The position numbers and the translations under genes are program-made. From Diplosphaera chodatii (lineage: Eukaryota > Chlorophyta > Trebouxiophyceae > Prasiolales > Stichococcaceae): a stretch of 64,000 bases of DNA. The notes beneath the pieces were generated by a model. It was given only the letters and a program-made list of their open reading frames with translations, was not told the origin of the DNA and did no database searches. This document shows positions 33,801-44,347 of this stretch, in pieces. Position 1 is the first letter of the stretch, and each line of letters opens with the position of its first letter. Location: assembly GCA_032358165.1 (NCBI GenBank), contig JAALGY010000033.1, positions 1,302,001 to 1,366,000 of the forward strand. The letters are read 5' to 3'.

Positions 33801-35433
33801 GCGAGTCCTGAAATTCCTGCCGGTCCCCATGTATGGCAACATTCAACGCTGTGACGCTGCTCATTTGGGGGAATTCCAGGAGCAGCGCGCTCTTGGCGGT
33901 GCTGTAGCAGCGCTAGGGCTGTCACAGAAGGCCGTGCATGCGGACGACGAGCAGCCAGAGGCAGGCGCTGGCGACAGTGCGTTCAACTACTCCAGCGGCT
34001 CAGACCTGGCGCCAAACCCTGCGCCCTCAGCCAGCGCAGGCATGCTTGACATGGCACACGCGCCCCGAATGAATGACCTCATTGCCCTTGTGACATGCTG
34101 CACCTGCCCATTTCGCTTCATTCATCAGATTGGTTTCGCAATGCTCAACCCGTGAGCTGCAGATCCTCCCTTGGAAGAGCACCTGTGCCAGAACACGCTG
34201 TGGCCAGAGGTCCGCAAGCTGTTCGGTCATGGCAACAATGTGCAGACGCTTGCCGCCTACGGTCAGCTATTGGCGTCAGCAGCTGAGTCCAAGACGGCCG
34301 ACCTTGCCGACATCTGGCTGTGGGATACCCAGGTGTGAGAGGGCGCACCTCATGCTGCTTGAGGCAAATTGATGACAGGCATCACTCACCTGCAGCTGTG
34401 TCAAAGCAGTCGACGGTGCAAAGTCAGCCATGGCGGCAGATGACTTGACAAAAACCTAATAAAGCAGCCATCACATGCTGTCCGCACAGACTTGGGCATG
34501 TTTGGGGCGGCTGGCAGCGCACACACTGTCCATCACGCAGTTGTCCTTCTCCCACGACGGGCATCACCTGCTATCGGGCTCGCGCGACCGCAGCTTTGCT
34601 GTGTTCCGCAGGCAGGACAACCCCCAGCCAGGTCTGATAGCATGTCGCCAATTGTGTAGCAGCATCTTGCATTATGGTCGAGCCGACATACGCACACCCC
34701 CAAGTGCGCTTGCACTACTGAAGTTGGGAGGTGATCGGTCCAAAAATTGGCAGACCATATTTGACTGTGCAAGTGATACTCCCTGCAGGACAGCCGCCAT
34801 TCGCTCTGCTGTGCAAGGTGGCACGTGCACATCAGCGTATGGTACTGGGTGTGGCGTGGGCACCTGGCGATAGCCTCTTTGCCACTGCAGCACGGGACTC
34901 GACTGTGAAGCTGTGGACCATGGTGGCCTCAGGTAAGGCGCACGCGTGCTTAGTGCTTGACGGATGACTTGCACGAGCAGCTACTAGGAGGCATGCGTTT
35001 TCATCTCTCCACAACTGCGCCCACGGGGACTCACTCCTGCATCTTGCCCCTTGCACACTGCAATCACACCGCACACGTTTCTGCAACGTTTGCAGGCCCA
35101 GCCCAGAAGCCATGTGTGACGCTGTCCCTGCCAGCGGCGGCGACAAGCGTTGCCTTTGCACCAGCTAGCAGCACTGCCTCCGATGGATCTGCCACGTGGT
35201 ACATAGCGGCGGGGCTGGACAATGGCGACATGCAGCTGTGGCGAGTGGCAGAGACAGGCAGCGAGGCGGCAGGACTGCCGCCTGTGGTGGCGAACTGTGT
35301 GTGGCAGGCAACACAGTTTCAGGCGCATGCCGCGGCAGTCAGGCGCCTTGCGTGGCGGCACAGGAATGGCACGCTGCAGCTGGCCAGTTGCAGCGACGAC
35401 CACGCCGTCAAGCTGTTTGATGTCGCTCTGTGA
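30869..35433 (+). CDS. ELP2: Elongator complex subunit ELP2 (WD40 repeats)
   Basis: About seventeen exons; the first are 30869-31024, 31111-31183 and 31277-31383, the last ends at 35433. Starts are possible at 30869 or MPHV at 30902. The protein follows plant ELP2 block by block: VGCNQLAECLDWGAAGLIAY, SLRGHTARVNCVRWLPST, GNLLLATGSADWSLIIW, LSGHQDWVRCVAF, LLLASACQDKNIRIWAV, LESVLIGHEDWVHSVAWQP, LLSASMDRTMMLWRPDAATG, HYGAVVDICWGFSDSSLMSA, ASHDQTVRIFSDLPGG, WPEVRKLFGHGNNVQTLAAY, SGSRDRSFAVF, LGVAWAPGDSLFATAARDST and the final LASCSDDHAVKLFDVAL. These are two WD40 propellers. ELP2 is a scaffold of Elongator, which modifies wobble uridines of tRNA. Introns at 31981 and 34040 begin with GC; at both, the flanking exons join in frame. 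Exons around 31700-31830 are the least certain. Confidence 0.93.
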
Positions 35434-35678
35434 CATGCTGTCGACAGCAGCTTCTCGCCCTCCACCTTTGGTCTGGATCAGATGCAGTGCTCAACGCCTT
35501 GCACATGGTTCATCTCGGTTTGCATTCAAACGCCCTGCTGGACCTATCGCACAATTGCTGAACGACCGTGTCCACACTGGTTGTCGACATCACACAGCGG
35601 CCCAAAATAAGCGCCTTGTCCACCTTCCCGCCTGCTGCATATGCTCCAAAGAGATATGGCTCCTCAGTGCTGCAGCAC

Positions 35679-35957
35679 TCAGTCCTCATCCTCGAGGCTG
35701 GGCAGATCCTCCTTCGACCTCACCGTGGCGGGCACGCCTGTGCGGAATGGGTTTAGCAGCACATTCTGCTCTGGGTCTCCTTCCCTCTCCTTTGACAGGT
35801 TCAGAAGCCGCGTCTGTGCCTGCCACTGCTCCGATGATGTCTCCGGCGACGGATGGCCAATCAGGTGTACCTGCGTCTGCCACACCACATAGGCCAGGGG
35901 GAAACTGGCCACAAGCGCGCCGAATACTCTGCGCTGGTTCACCGCTCCCGACGACAT
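35679..35957 (-). CDS. Small single-pass membrane protein, unknown
   Basis: An intact 92-aa frame begins MSSGAVNQRRVFGALVASFP, has one hydrophobic segment (VFGALVASFPLAYVVW, residues about 11-26), and continues as a charged tail (RLLNLSKEREGDPEQNVLLN) ending PSLEDED. The composition and the start right after a basic N-terminus suggest a small organelle membrane protein, for example a respiratory-chain accessory or assembly factor, but I do not recognise a family. It lies tail to tail with ELP2 (245 bp apart) and diverges from the DSK2 gene. It could still be a chance frame; its size, clean ends and gene-like spacing argue for a real gene. Confidence 0.6.
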   Translation of the reverse strand: MSSGAVNQRRVFGALVASFPLAYVVWQTQVHLIGHPSPETSSEQWQAQTRLLNLSKEREGDPEQNVLLNPFRTGVPATVRSKEDLPSLEDED

Positions 35958-36401
35958 GGTCGCTCAGCCCTCCGGCACTGACAGGGCAAGATCAAAGACG
36001 CTTGGATGAGCGAGTTCCACCCAAGTACTCTAGTCTTGTCACAGTGCAGTTCACGCCGGCCAGCTGATGTGCAACTGACCGGTTCAGCGGATATGTGTCT
36101 CCTGATGAGCTCGGCAGCAGCTATCAGCTCAGCACTATCGGCTCTGCATGCCAGCGATTCCACCGCAGGGCCTGGTAGGGTTTTGTGGCATGGGAGCTGC
36201 TTGCTTGCTTCGCACCGGAAGCGTCCGAGCCTGGGCAGCCAGTTCTCGTGGTCCCCTCACAATAGCAGAACTCGGAGTCGTCTCACGCATAAAGCAACCC
36301 GCACATCCAGCAACACCTGACGTACGTCCTGTGTACGTGATACAAGCCTGACTGCCGTGCTGCATCAAACAAAGCCTTGCATCAGGCTGCAGCGAGGTGT
36401 C
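35958..36401. promoter_or_regulatory. Divergent promoter region, small membrane protein and DSK2
   Basis: This 444 bp lies between the start of the small leftward gene and the DSK2 start codon. Both promoters should be here. Nothing else was recognised. Confidence 0.45.
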
Positions 36402-39373
36402 ATGTCGCTGCGGCTGGTCATCAAGAAGACCGTCGGTGGCGCACCCTTCTCGGTGAATGTCGAGCCTGATCTTTCCATTGGCGACCTCAAGGTAGAGGTC
36501 AGCACGCAGGCAGGCATCCCCGCCGAGGAGCAGCGGCTCATCTACAAGGGCCAGGTGAGAATTCCCAGTGACCCGCAGAGCAGCGTGCGTTGAGGATTCT
36601 GTTAAATTGGCCCTTCTCACGATGCCCGGGCTGCGGTGCAGATCCTGAAGGACGACAAGACAGTCAAAGACTACGGTGCGTCGTCCCGTGCCAAGGACAT
36701 GTCAATGGCATTCGCCAATGGCACTATTGGCTTGTCTGTGTTTTAAAGCGTGGATGTACGGCCGCAGTACCGCGTGCCTTGTCTCCGGCTCATGAGCAAT
36801 GCTTGTGTCGCAGGCATAGAGGCGGACCATGTGCTGCACCTGGTGCGCGGCCGCCCCGCAGGCAGTACAAGGTGTGGTGTGATGCCGCTCGTCTTGCAGG
36901 CATACGCACTCCAGAACCAGAACGGTTCAAGCGCTCAAACACACGGCATGCTTTCCACAGCAGTTCTTCCAGCGTGCCTCAAGCCAGCACAATTCATCTG
37001 GTCGCAGTTCGCCAGCGGCTTCAGCAGCTGCCCCGGGCTCAGCGCAGCCAGCGGCGGCAGCCGCCGGAGTTGCGGGCAACATGGTACGGCGTGGGGCGTT
37101 GCATCAGTCAACCAGACAGATTGTGTGCAGGGTTGCACAGTGGCAATGTCACCAGCACTGCAGCCACACGCGGGGTGCCGGCCATGCAGGGTCCCTTTGG
37201 CGGCGCCGGCGGCATGCCTGGCATGATGGGCGGCGGCGGCATGCCAGGCATGATGGGCATGGACCCACAGCAGCTGCAGCAGATGATGAATAGCCCGGTG
37301 GTGCAAAATTTGCTGGAAAACCCCGAGTTTCTGCGCTCCATGATGCAGAGCAACCCCGCACTGCGCCAGGTACAGTGTAGTTGATCACCTTGTCATCAGC
37401 AGCATGCAGGATGTGCCTCCTGCTCCTTCACCCACCTTCATCCACACTCACAGCTGCAGCCATCAACAGAATGGCAGACACAGGCAGGCTTGGTTGCAGA
37501 TGATGGAAGCCAACCCAGAGATGGCGCACATGATGAATGACCCGGAGATGATCCGCCAGGCCATGCGCATGGCAGCCAACCCGGTGCAGCCTGCTGATGC
37601 TCTGCCTGGTCATACGGCGGCTAGAGTCCTTTTACTAAACTGTACTGCCGAATCGGTGTCAATTAGGTGAAGAGTGCTGTGTCAAATTTATCGCAGGGCC
37701 TGATGCAGGAGCAGATGCGGAATGCTGACCGCGCTATGACGAACATTGAGAGCCATCCTGAGGGCTTCAATGCACTGCGGCGCGTATATGAAACCGTACA
37801 GGTGTGACCACGGCTGTGGCTTGTTGCCAGCCTTGCCAGCAGCCTCTCAGCCCTGTCTTCGTACCAGCATCCCCCCATGGGGAGCGTGCTCCTTTACTGA
37901 TATGCACCACGGCAGGTGTGAGGTGATAAGATGACGCTTATGCAGGAGCCGATGCAGCAAGCGGCGCAGAGCGGTCCGGATGCCGCCAGCGACGCAGCCG
38001 CCAACCCTTTCCTCAGCCTGTTCCAGCCTTCGGGCGGCGCGGCCTCAGCGGCCTCCGCGGAGCCGGCCACCTCTGGCGCACCAAATGTGGCTCCCCTGCC
38101 AAACCCCTGGGCGGCCCCCGCCTCTGGTGCTCCTTCTGCCATTGCGCCAGCTGCAGGTGCGAGGCCTGCGATGTCTCATCCCTACTGCACCATGTAGGGC
38201 AGTGCAGTGTACCCTGCTGTGCAGCGGTCACGCGACCATTCAGGCACGGTTGCTGCACACAAGGGTTTAACTTGCTGACGTGGCCGCAGGTGCGTGATGC
38301 TGATGATGTTGTTATGCTGTTCACAGGCGGTATGCCAGACTTTTCACAGATGATGGGGGGCATGGCCGGCGCCAATGGGCTTGGCGCGGCGGGCGCCATG
38401 GACACAGGGGGCCCGCAGGCGATGCTGCAGATGCTGGAAAACCCGCAGATGCAGGATCAGATGGCGCAGATGCTGGCCATGCCTGGCTTCCTGGCAAGTC
38501 GCTCACCAGCACTAGCCGTGTGTGCTGCTTGCAAGTGTCATGCAGCCTCCCGCAACTGCCGTCTCGGTGGCGGTATGCATACCGGCCGACCGTGCATTGC
38601 AGGACTCGATGATCCAGGCTAACCCCCAACTACGGGCGGCCGTCGAGGCTAACCCAGCGCTTCGGCAGGTATCGTTGGCCAGTTGCATGCATCATGCTGG
38701 GCTGTCATGAGGTGGAGTGCACGGTGTTCGAGGCAGCACGGTCATGATCCCTTTCTCACCTGCTTGCAGATGATGAGCAACCCGGAGTTTGTGCGCCAGA
38801 TCTTGAACCCGGGCACCATGCGGCAAGTGATGCAGATGCAGCAGATGATGGGCGGCACGGGCGCAGGCGGCGTTCCAGGTGCACCCTTTGGTGGTTGGTG
38901 TTAAGTGCTCGACAAGACAAAACTGTCTGTTCGGGGGTCGCCCACCTTTTCTTCGCCACACCTGCAGGTGCTGCTGGCGGGCTGCCAGGAAGTCAGCCGG
39001 CAGGCATGCCGGATTTTGCGTCCATGATGGGCATGATGGGCGGCATGCCGGGGATGGGCGCCCTCGGCGGTGGCGTGCCGCCAGTCTCAGACCCTGAGAC
39101 CGCATATGCCACACAGATTCAACAGCTGGTTGATATGGGTGCGTACCTTGCGTCAGTCGTGCTGCTGCCATCGTTTGCGCCGCTGCGTCCATCTGCTGCT
39201 GTCAGTTGTGTGTCAAATGGCATGCAAGTGTTTTCGTTCTATGAGTATGATGACATGACAGCTGTGCTGTGCTGCCTGGCGCAGGATTTTTTGACAGGGA
39301 GGCCAATGTGCGCGCCCTGCAGCAGACTGGCGGCAACGTCAATGCAGCAGTCGAACGCCTGCTGTCCAGTTGA
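36402..39373 (+). CDS. DSK2: Ubiquilin / DSK2 (UBL-STI1-UBA)
   Basis: Thirteen exons close in phase to 500 aa: 36402-36554, 36642-36675, 36814-36871, 37008-37083, 37190-37369, 37500-37583, 37697-37801, 37946-38156, 38327-38493, 38603-38668, 38770-38878, 38968-39138, 39285-39373. The N-terminal ubiquitin-like domain spans [48 protein letters not shown] and LVRGRPA. Four STI1-like segments are rich in Met/Asn/Pro: [58 protein letters not shown] and [20 protein letters not shown]. The end, [20 protein letters not shown], begins the UBA domain that closes VERLLSS. It delivers ubiquitinated or membrane-protein clients to the proteasome. The intron after 38493 starts with GC (CTG|GCAAGT), required by phase. 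Confidence 0.96.
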
Positions 39374-39886
39374 GCACGCGGCGATGCATGCACTCTTGGA
39401 GATCCCTGCCTTGTACTTCATCCTCCATGGTGGCTGCTCGACAGATTGGGTGCTGTGTGTTGATGTGGGGTCGACAGATGGCACACCTGATGGTGTAGCT
39501 GAGGCACACAACATGTCAAGTTGACCAGCAAGGTGTCACACCCAGAAATGCCCCATGGCGAGCGTTCATCGGCCCACCTCATACTGTTGCGGTAGTCGTG
39601 TAACCACCCCAAAGGCAACCCTCAAGAAGCTGCATGGCCTTTGACCATAGGCCCTTGTGAACTGAGCGATTATATCATCGTCAATGCTTACGCCCCTGCT
39701 CCTCGCCAGGGCACCGCGTCCCAGCTTGTCACCAACCTGCAACGGTAGAAACGCTGGCGTCGTGCGGGGATGCCAAGCAGCAGGTCACGCACATGACGGA
39801 CTTATAGCGCGCGGCAGCCCGGCGCTGAGGACCGCGCGAGTACCCATCCAACGCCTGTAGCTCTTCAAAGTCGAGCAGCGGGCGGC
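39374..39886. other. DSK2 3' flank and SnRK2 promoter
   Basis: This 513 bp lies between two rightward genes. The right part (about 39650-39886) should include the SnRK2 promoter and 5' UTR. No repeats or other reading frames with support were seen. Confidence 0.5.
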
Positions 39887-40894
39887 ATGGACGTGCATCA
39901 TCCAAACTACGCATTGTTGAAGGACATCGGCAGCGGAAACTTCGGCGTGGCGAAGCTTATGCGATACAAACCGACCGGCGAGCTCGTGGCTGTGAAGTTC
40001 ATTGAGCGTGGTGACAAGATCGACAAGAATGTCGAGCGGGAGATCGTCAACCACCGCACCCTGCTGCACCCCAACATCATCAAATTCAGAGAGGTGTTCC
40101 TCACGACCACGCATCTGGCGATCGTGATGGAGTATGCAGCGGGCGGCGAGCTGTTTGACCGCATCGTACGGGCAGGGCGGTTCTCGGAGGACGAGGCCCG
40201 CTTCTTTTTTCAGCAGCTGGTCGCGGGCGTCGACTACTGCCACAGCGAGGGCGTCTGCCATCGAGACCTGAAGCTCGAGAACACACTCCTGGACGGGCGG
40301 CCAGCGCCCCGCCTGAAGATCTGCGACTTTGGCTACTCGAAGTCTGCGGTCTTCGACTCGCAGCCGAAGTCGACAGTGGGCACGCCCGCCTACATCGCGC
40401 CAGAGGTGTTGTCACGGAAACACTATGATGGCGAGATTGCAGATGTGTGGTCCTGCGGCGTGACGCTGTATGTCATGCTCGTGGGCGCGTATCCCTTTGA
40501 GGACTCCTCAGACCCACGGAACTTTCGCAAAACCATACAGAGGATCATGGGCGTGAAGTACAGCTTCCCGGCAAACCTGCGGCTGAGCGGGGAGTGCCTG
40601 GACCTCATCCGCCAGATCTTCGTGGCCAACCCCGCCAAGCGCGTCACGCTCAAGGGCCTCAAGCAGCACCCCTGGTTCCTGCAAAACCTGCCCGACGAGC
40701 TGAAGGACGGAGGCATGGCGGTGCGGGCACGCATGACGCCGAGCCACCAGAGTGTGGAGGACGTGCGGCGGTGCGTGCGGGAGGCGCAGGCCAAGGGCGC
40801 CGGCCATGGCCCCCAGCTGCCCATGTCCGAGTTCAACGAGGAGGAGGAGTACATGGATTCGGATCTGGTCGGCGCGCCGCCCATCGCGATCTGA
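39887..40894 (+). CDS. SnRK2 (SNF1-related) Ser/Thr protein kinase
   Basis: One uninterrupted frame of 335 aa. The kinase domain begins [18 protein letters not shown] (ATP loop), has the catalytic Lys in [23 protein letters not shown], the DFG of [10 protein letters not shown], and the SnRK2-type activation segment [20 protein letters not shown], whose Ser/Thr pair is the usual phosphorylation site. [19 protein letters not shown] and [12 protein letters not shown] close the domain. The C-terminal tail has a stretch like the SnRK2 box ([18 protein letters not shown]) and an acidic patch [11 protein letters not shown]. SnRK2 kinases act in osmotic-stress and nutrient signalling, and in land plants in ABA signalling. 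Length matches the family. The absence of introns is unusual here, and a retrocopy origin is possible. Confidence 0.96.
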   Translation: MDVHHPNYALLKDIGSGNFGVAKLMRYKPTGELVAVKFIERGDKIDKNVEREIVNHRTLLHPNIIKFREVFLTTTHLAIVMEYAAGGELFDRIVRAGRFSEDEARFFFQQLVAGVDYCHSEGVCHRDLKLENTLLDGRPAPRLKICDFGYSKSAVFDSQPKSTVGTPAYIAPEVLSRKHYDGEIADVWSCGVTLYVMLVGAYPFEDSSDPRNFRKTIQRIMGVKYSFPANLRLSGECLDLIRQIFVANPAKRVTLKGLKQHPWFLQNLPDELKDGGMAVRARMTPSHQSVEDVRRCVREAQAKGAGHGPQLPMSEFNEEEEYMDSDLVGAPPIAI

Positions 40895-41568
40895 GGGCAG
40901 CCCACCCCCGGCGCAGCTGCCAGCTGTGCTGCGGCGGCCCAGCTCGTGCTGCATCTGTATCGCTCAGGCGCAGTGCAGCTTGGCAGGCGTAGCTCGGCAG
41001 GCCTCTGCCCCAGAGGTCCCTGTGGTAGCCCCGTTGTGAGTTTCCAGAGGTAGTTTCAGCACTACAGGTGACAGGCAGCGTGTCCAGGATGCGTCATTTC
41101 GCACAATACGGTGCACGGCCGCCCTGCTTCGCCTTCTGTATCAGCGAACCTGCAAGGAACTTTTTGTCATGGTTTCTGTTTGCGGATGAAACATCGTCAT
41201 CTCACTGCTGTTCTCTATTCCTTACAATGTAAGTTTGACAAATCGATGGTGTACTGCACAAGGCCACCGTCCTTTCTCTGAGTCCAGGCTGGTCGACTGC
41301 CGCATGCATGCTGTACTACTGTGCCACTCACGCCCAGTGAAGACATGGGCATGAGCTATTGAACGGACGACTGATGTGAGGATGACTGCACCGGACGGTC
41401 CGTCTGACAACCATCACAAGACAGATCACAATGGCATTGCAAACTCTGATGAACCTCTGACTCGCAGTATCTGACGCAGCACTGCAGAGTCTGGTCAACG
41501 CATATCCTGATAAAAGTGGACCAGCTGGAACCGTAAATCCAGCAGCGCATTCGGCAGCCGCTTCTGTG
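40895..41568. other. Convergent 3' regions of SnRK2 and the first AAA gene
   Basis: This 674 bp separates two converging genes. I saw no coding conservation, RNA gene or repeat. It should include both 3' UTRs. Confidence 0.5.
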
Positions 41569-43760
41569 CTATGTATAGACTGCCAGACGTGCGGAGTCAC
41601 TGGCACGAGCTGCCCGCAGCTCTACCAGCGCTGCACGGAAGTCGCCCGCATTGACTGGCCGTGGCCGTGCGTACGGGCTTGCTGCTGATGACTGCGCGAG
41701 CTCCAGCACCGGGCGCGACGCAGCCAGGCTGCACAGCTGCTGCAAATCGCTGCCGCTGAGGCCAGCCGCCTCCTCTGCGTGGGGCATCAGCACAGCGTCG
41801 GCACCGCGGCACCAGGAGCCATCTGCTGCTGGTTCCTGCCCTGCCATGGCGGCCAGGCTGAGTTGCGGCTTGCACGAACTGGGCGACGTGTGGACGGCAC
41901 AAGCAATGGTTGCAAGCTTGCCTACCTGCTAAGAATCGCAGCGGCGCCTTCTCGCCGGGCGCTGACGCCTGGTTGGCCAGCAGCTGGGGGTCCACCTGCG
42001 TGGCGCCCACCTCCGCCGCATGGCGCCACAGCATTTTCGCCAGGATGGCCTCCCGCTGCGGCACCCCCGGCATGGGCACCTGCACAGCGAGAAATCCTGC
42101 CGGAGTCGTATGGTCGCCATGCAGCACTCAGAGATGCACATACGGCCTCAGCACCCCATGAGCGACAGACTGCTGGCAGTGCTGTCAAGGCCATGGTTGC
42201 GGTGGCAGGGCCCCACCTCGAGCTGCAGGCTGAAGCGGCGCATGACTGCAGCGTCCAGGTCGTAGGGCCTGTTCGTGGCGCCCAGCACCAGCACCTGGTG
42301 CGACGCCTCCATGGGCAGCAGGCCGTCCCAGTACTGCATGAACTCGGTCTTCATGGATGTGGTGGCCTCGTGGTCGTTGTCTTTCCGCCGCCCCAGCAGT
42401 GCATCCACCTGCATTTGGGGCTCCACGCGCCTCAGTCGCCCGGCAAGTTGCCTTCAAACAAGAGCAGCTGTGCAGTCCGCCGCATCTTTATAGGTGGAAG
42501 AGCAGCAGGCTGCAGGTGCACGACCTCATCAATGAAGATGATGGTGGGGGCGACCTTCCGCGCCACCCTGAAGAGCGCTGCCACAAGCCGGGAGGTCTCA
42601 CCGTACCTGCAGCCAACATCAGCTGGGTGCCTCAGCCTGTCGTGCCTGCGCGGCAGCCTGTGGCTGGAGCATGTAATTGCGTTGAAGCGGGTGACGCCTG
42701 GTGCTGCAAGCGCGTAACCCAATGTGCCCCACCACTTGGACTGCATGGATGCCGCTGTGATGTTGATGAACGCTGCGCCGGACTCCTTGGCAAGTGCCTT
42801 GGCTAGCATCGTCTTGCCAGTGCCTGGGGAACCTGCACATGTGACAGTGACCAGCTACGAGTTGGCCTGAGCCTGGTGGGCACATGACATCCTGCAAGGA
42901 ACGTGTGTTGACTGCAAGCCTGTTGGTGTAGACTTCTCCCCGAATACATGCTCACCATACAGCAAGATGCCTTTGTTCAGGCGCAGCAGGTTGCTCTGGA
43001 ACAGGTCCGGTCGCTGTAGCGGCAGGAGCACCTTCGTCCTCTGCAGTGGCAGAAGCCTGCCATGTTCCCTTCTGCAGAGCTTTGCATCAAGCAGCCCATG
43101 CCTTTTGCAAATGCTGCGGGACCATCAAGAGCAGGCTGATGAGCGTCGGCTCACCAGGATGTCCTCCACAGGCTCCAGTCCCCCAACGTCTGCCAACGAC
43201 ACATCCACATTCTCCGGAAACACAACATCCTGAGCGACCACCTGCAGGGACAACACCCTCAGGTCAGCATGCCACAAGATCACAGCGTCCTGCAGACGGG
43301 CGGGAGACTGCAGCGCATCCCTCGTGGGTGCAGCCATGCACCACCCGGCCTCCTTGATGCAGGGCAAGGATGGCTGCTCGTGACTGAGTCATCACCGCAC
43401 GTGCTCGAGGTCCTGCAGGTGGATCTGGCGGCCGAGGCGCTTGCTGAGGGCGGCGGCACGCCGTTTGCCAGCACGCTTGGCGTCTTTGTTGGGATCCAGA
43501 GCCCCCATCATCCACTTGCCCGTGGCCACCGCAACCGCCAGGGAGAACGCGAGCCCAAGCGCATCGTGCCCGACGCGCTGCATTGTGCCCTGCCGCTGGT
43601 CCTGCTGATGCTGCGGCATTGATGCTGGAGCGGCGTGATTCTGCTTCTTGCGCTGCGGTCTGCTGACTGCCTTGCTCAGCTGCACAGTCACCTCGTCTGC
43701 TTGCTGGACTGCTGGGAGAACCGGTACGTCTGCCTGCTGCTTTGATGGTCCGACGCCCAT
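41569..43760 (-). CDS. Msp1/ATAD1-like membrane AAA ATPase, copy A
   Basis: Eight exons in phase: 43760-43401, 43241-43155, 43040-42956, 42832-42733, 42606-42525, 42408-42217, 42079-41926, 41840-41569 (443 aa). A Gln/Pro-rich N-terminus precedes a membrane segment (LGLAFSLAVAVATGKWMMGA), then LDPNKDAKRAGKRRAAALSK, LADVGGLEPVEDIL, Walker A GSPGTGKT, KESGAAFINITAASMQSKW, Walker [55 protein letters not shown] with the arginine fingers, and GLSGSDLQQLCSLAA. This is the Msp1/ATAD1 type, which pulls mislocalised tail-anchored proteins from the outer mitochondrial or peroxisomal membrane. Walker A has Ser where Pro is usual, and an Ala/Gly-rich insertion precedes the GLSGSDL helix. It is a tandem paralog of the next gene. 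Confidence 0.92.
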
Positions 43761-44347
43761 CCGCGGCCGGGGCTTGAGCTCTCGGTGATTTAAGAGCGGG
43801 ACCACATGTCTAGTGTGCGCAGCAGATCAGCCTTTGGTTGTTCTCTGCAGCACTATGACATGCGGTGTCCTGCAAGCATTGACGGCGACAGGATGATGTG
43901 GAGCATGGCGGTGGATGCAACTACTGCAGTTGCAGCAGTTGCATCGACTCGCATGTATGATCAGCCGACGCTGAGCTTGATCAAGTTATGAGAGTACGAC
44001 GCATACACAGTGTGTGCTGTGCTGATGCTGTTACAGACCTTCGCAGCTGGCCGATGGCCTGGTCGCGACAGCGGACTGGTCAAACACTCGGATGCTGATC
44101 AGCTGCCACACATGAGGAAAGTTTATACAGATGCAGATGTGCAAAAGCCATGTCCAAACCGCCGCACGTCTAATGGATCGTCATTGGGAGTACCAGAACA
44201 CAGATTTTTGTCAATGACGAAGAACACTTCCATCTCGGGCGGGGCTGCTGGAGGATCTGGTAACAGTTGTTGCAAACCCAAGTGCGCTGCACATTACAAG
44301 CAAATGTGAGGGCAGCACAGAACGCCAACGATGACTAGACAGGTGTC
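43761..44347. promoter_or_regulatory. Upstream region of Msp1-like copy A
   Basis: This 587 bp lies between the two tandem leftward AAA genes. It should contain the copy A promoter next to 43760 and the copy B 3' UTR next to 44347. No other feature was recognised. Confidence 0.45.

Noticed and set aside
36838..36872. GC donor after GCCGCCCCGCAG in DSK2
   Set aside because: A GT donor 11 bases further on (ACAAG|GTGTGG) restores the reading phase to the next exon.
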